A stretch of 6,702 nucleotides of DNA, taken from DASRDZ01 sp035652335. GTDB lineage: Bacteria; Chloroflexota; Dormibacteria; Aeolococcales; Aeolococcaceae. A program made the position numbers and the translations under genes. This document shows positions 6,193-6,702 of this stretch, in pieces; positions within the stretch are counted from its first letter, which is position 1, and every line of letters starts with the position of its first letter. A model generated the notes under the pieces. The model was not told where the DNA came from. It did no database searches and saw only the letters and a program-made list of their open reading frames with translations. The stretch spans positions 1-6,702 of the forward strand of contig DASRDZ010000084.1 in NCBI GenBank assembly GCA_035652335.1, read 5' to 3'.

Positions 6193-6702
6193 CTAGCTCA
6201 TCGACTCCAGCAGCGTCGCCAGGTCCTCGGCGTGCTCCTCCTCGACGGCGAGGATGCCCTTGATCATCTGCTGGGTGGTGGGGTCGCCGTCGCCCAGCCA
6301 GCGCACGATCTCCTGGTAGGAGGCGATGGCCACGCGCTCGGCCACCAGGTCCTCCTTGATCATGTCGAGCAGGCCGTCGCCCTCGACGTACTCCGCGTGG
6401 CTGCGCGTGGCCAGCCCGTCGGGGCTGAAGTTCGGCGCGCCCTGGAGCTGGACGATGCGGGCGGCGACGGTGTCGGCGTGGCCCATCTCGTCGGTGGCGT
6501 GCTGCAGGAACTCGGCCGCCACCGATCCCGCGTTGATGCCCTGCGCGCAGTAGTAGTGCCGCTTGTAGCGCAGCACGCAGACCAGCTCGGTGGCCAGCAC
6601 CTCGTTGAGCACGGCGATGACCCGGTCGCGGTCGGCGCCATAGGCGTCGGTCACGGCGCCGCGCTCGATGTGCTCGCGCGCACGGCGGCGCAGGGTCTCG
6701 AC
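6193..6702 (-). CDS. Bacterioferritin-like diiron protein (5' end beyond window edge)
   Basis: Ferritin-fold four-helix protein for iron oxidation and storage or oxidative protection in the cytoplasm. Counting from the codon at the right edge (169 residues visible), the diiron ligands are Glu39 (LATELVCVLRY), Glu72 and His75 (DEMGHAD), Glu122 (LVAERVAI) and Glu154/His157 (EEEH): a complete ferroxidase set. Met73 in DEMGHAD aligns with the heme-ligating Met52 of E. coli bacterioferritin, where the motif is EMKHAD. The frame is open to the edge, and the residues before GTG 6654 (ETLRRRAREHIERGAVTDAY) resemble the conserved N-terminus of the long bacterioferritin-like family. The real start is therefore probably outside the window and GTG 6654 is not preferred. 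The protein ends LLESMS. The 30-residue membrane ORF follows 99 bases downstream. The fold is secure; heme binding and cage formation are inferred. Confidence 0.9.
   Translation of the reverse strand, partial: VETLRRRAREHIERGAVTDAYGADRDRVIAVLNEVLATELVCVLRYKRHYYCAQGINAGSVAAEFLQHATDEMGHADTVAARIVQLQGAPNFSPDGLATRSHAEYVEGDGLLDMIKEDLVAERVAIASYQEIVRWLGDGDPTTQQMIKGILAVEEEHAEDLATLLESMS

Overview
The window is very GC-rich DNA (above about 70% by eye) with GC-biased third codon positions, Shine-Dalgarno sites before some genes and none before others. This fits a high-GC bacterium such as an actinomycete or a Chloroflexota/Dormibacterota-like lineage; nothing here fixes the phylum. There is no rRNA, tRNA, CRISPR array, insertion sequence or phage gene. 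Seven protein genes are supported, two of them cut by the window edges, and one of them a 30-residue ORF. Many long overlapping ORFs on the opposite strand or in other frames are by-products of the GC content.

Layout from left to right. (1) 1-930, minus strand: ATP-binding subunit of a DrrA-type drug/lipid exporter, missing its C-terminal end at the left edge. (2) 1010-1951, minus: a polytopic membrane phosphatase/transferase of the PAP2 superfamily, 79 bases upstream of the ABC gene. (3) 2255-3250, plus, divergent from the PAP2 gene: a lysylphosphatidylglycerol-synthase transmembrane-domain (UPF0104/YbhN-type) protein, probably read from a leaderless or nearly leaderless mRNA. (4) A hairpin at 3259-3291 separates it from the convergent VOC/glyoxalase-fold gene (3312-3722, minus). 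(5) A 147-base divergent spacer holds an AT-rich patch, an 8+8 inverted repeat and a strong RBS, and leads into the largest gene, 3870-5921, plus: a secreted, cysteine-rich clan GH-A glycoside hydrolase resembling GH72, with flanking beta-sandwich domains. (6) Two GC hairpins at 5939-5986 separate it from a 30-residue single-span membrane ORF (6001-6093, minus). (7) 6193-6702, minus: a bacterioferritin-like diiron protein whose start lies beyond the right edge.

The left half is envelope-related: a lipid/drug exporter ATPase, a phosphatidate-phosphatase-type membrane enzyme and a lipid-flipping or lipid-modifying membrane protein on divergent strands. The right half is a set of separately transcribed genes: stress or small-molecule VOC protein, secreted polysaccharide enzyme, iron storage. 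No multigene defence or mobile system is visible. The items most worth follow-up are the GH72-like enzyme with its leader hairpin, the 30-residue membrane ORF, and the ferritin-like protein that keeps a Met at the heme-ligand position of bacterioferritin.
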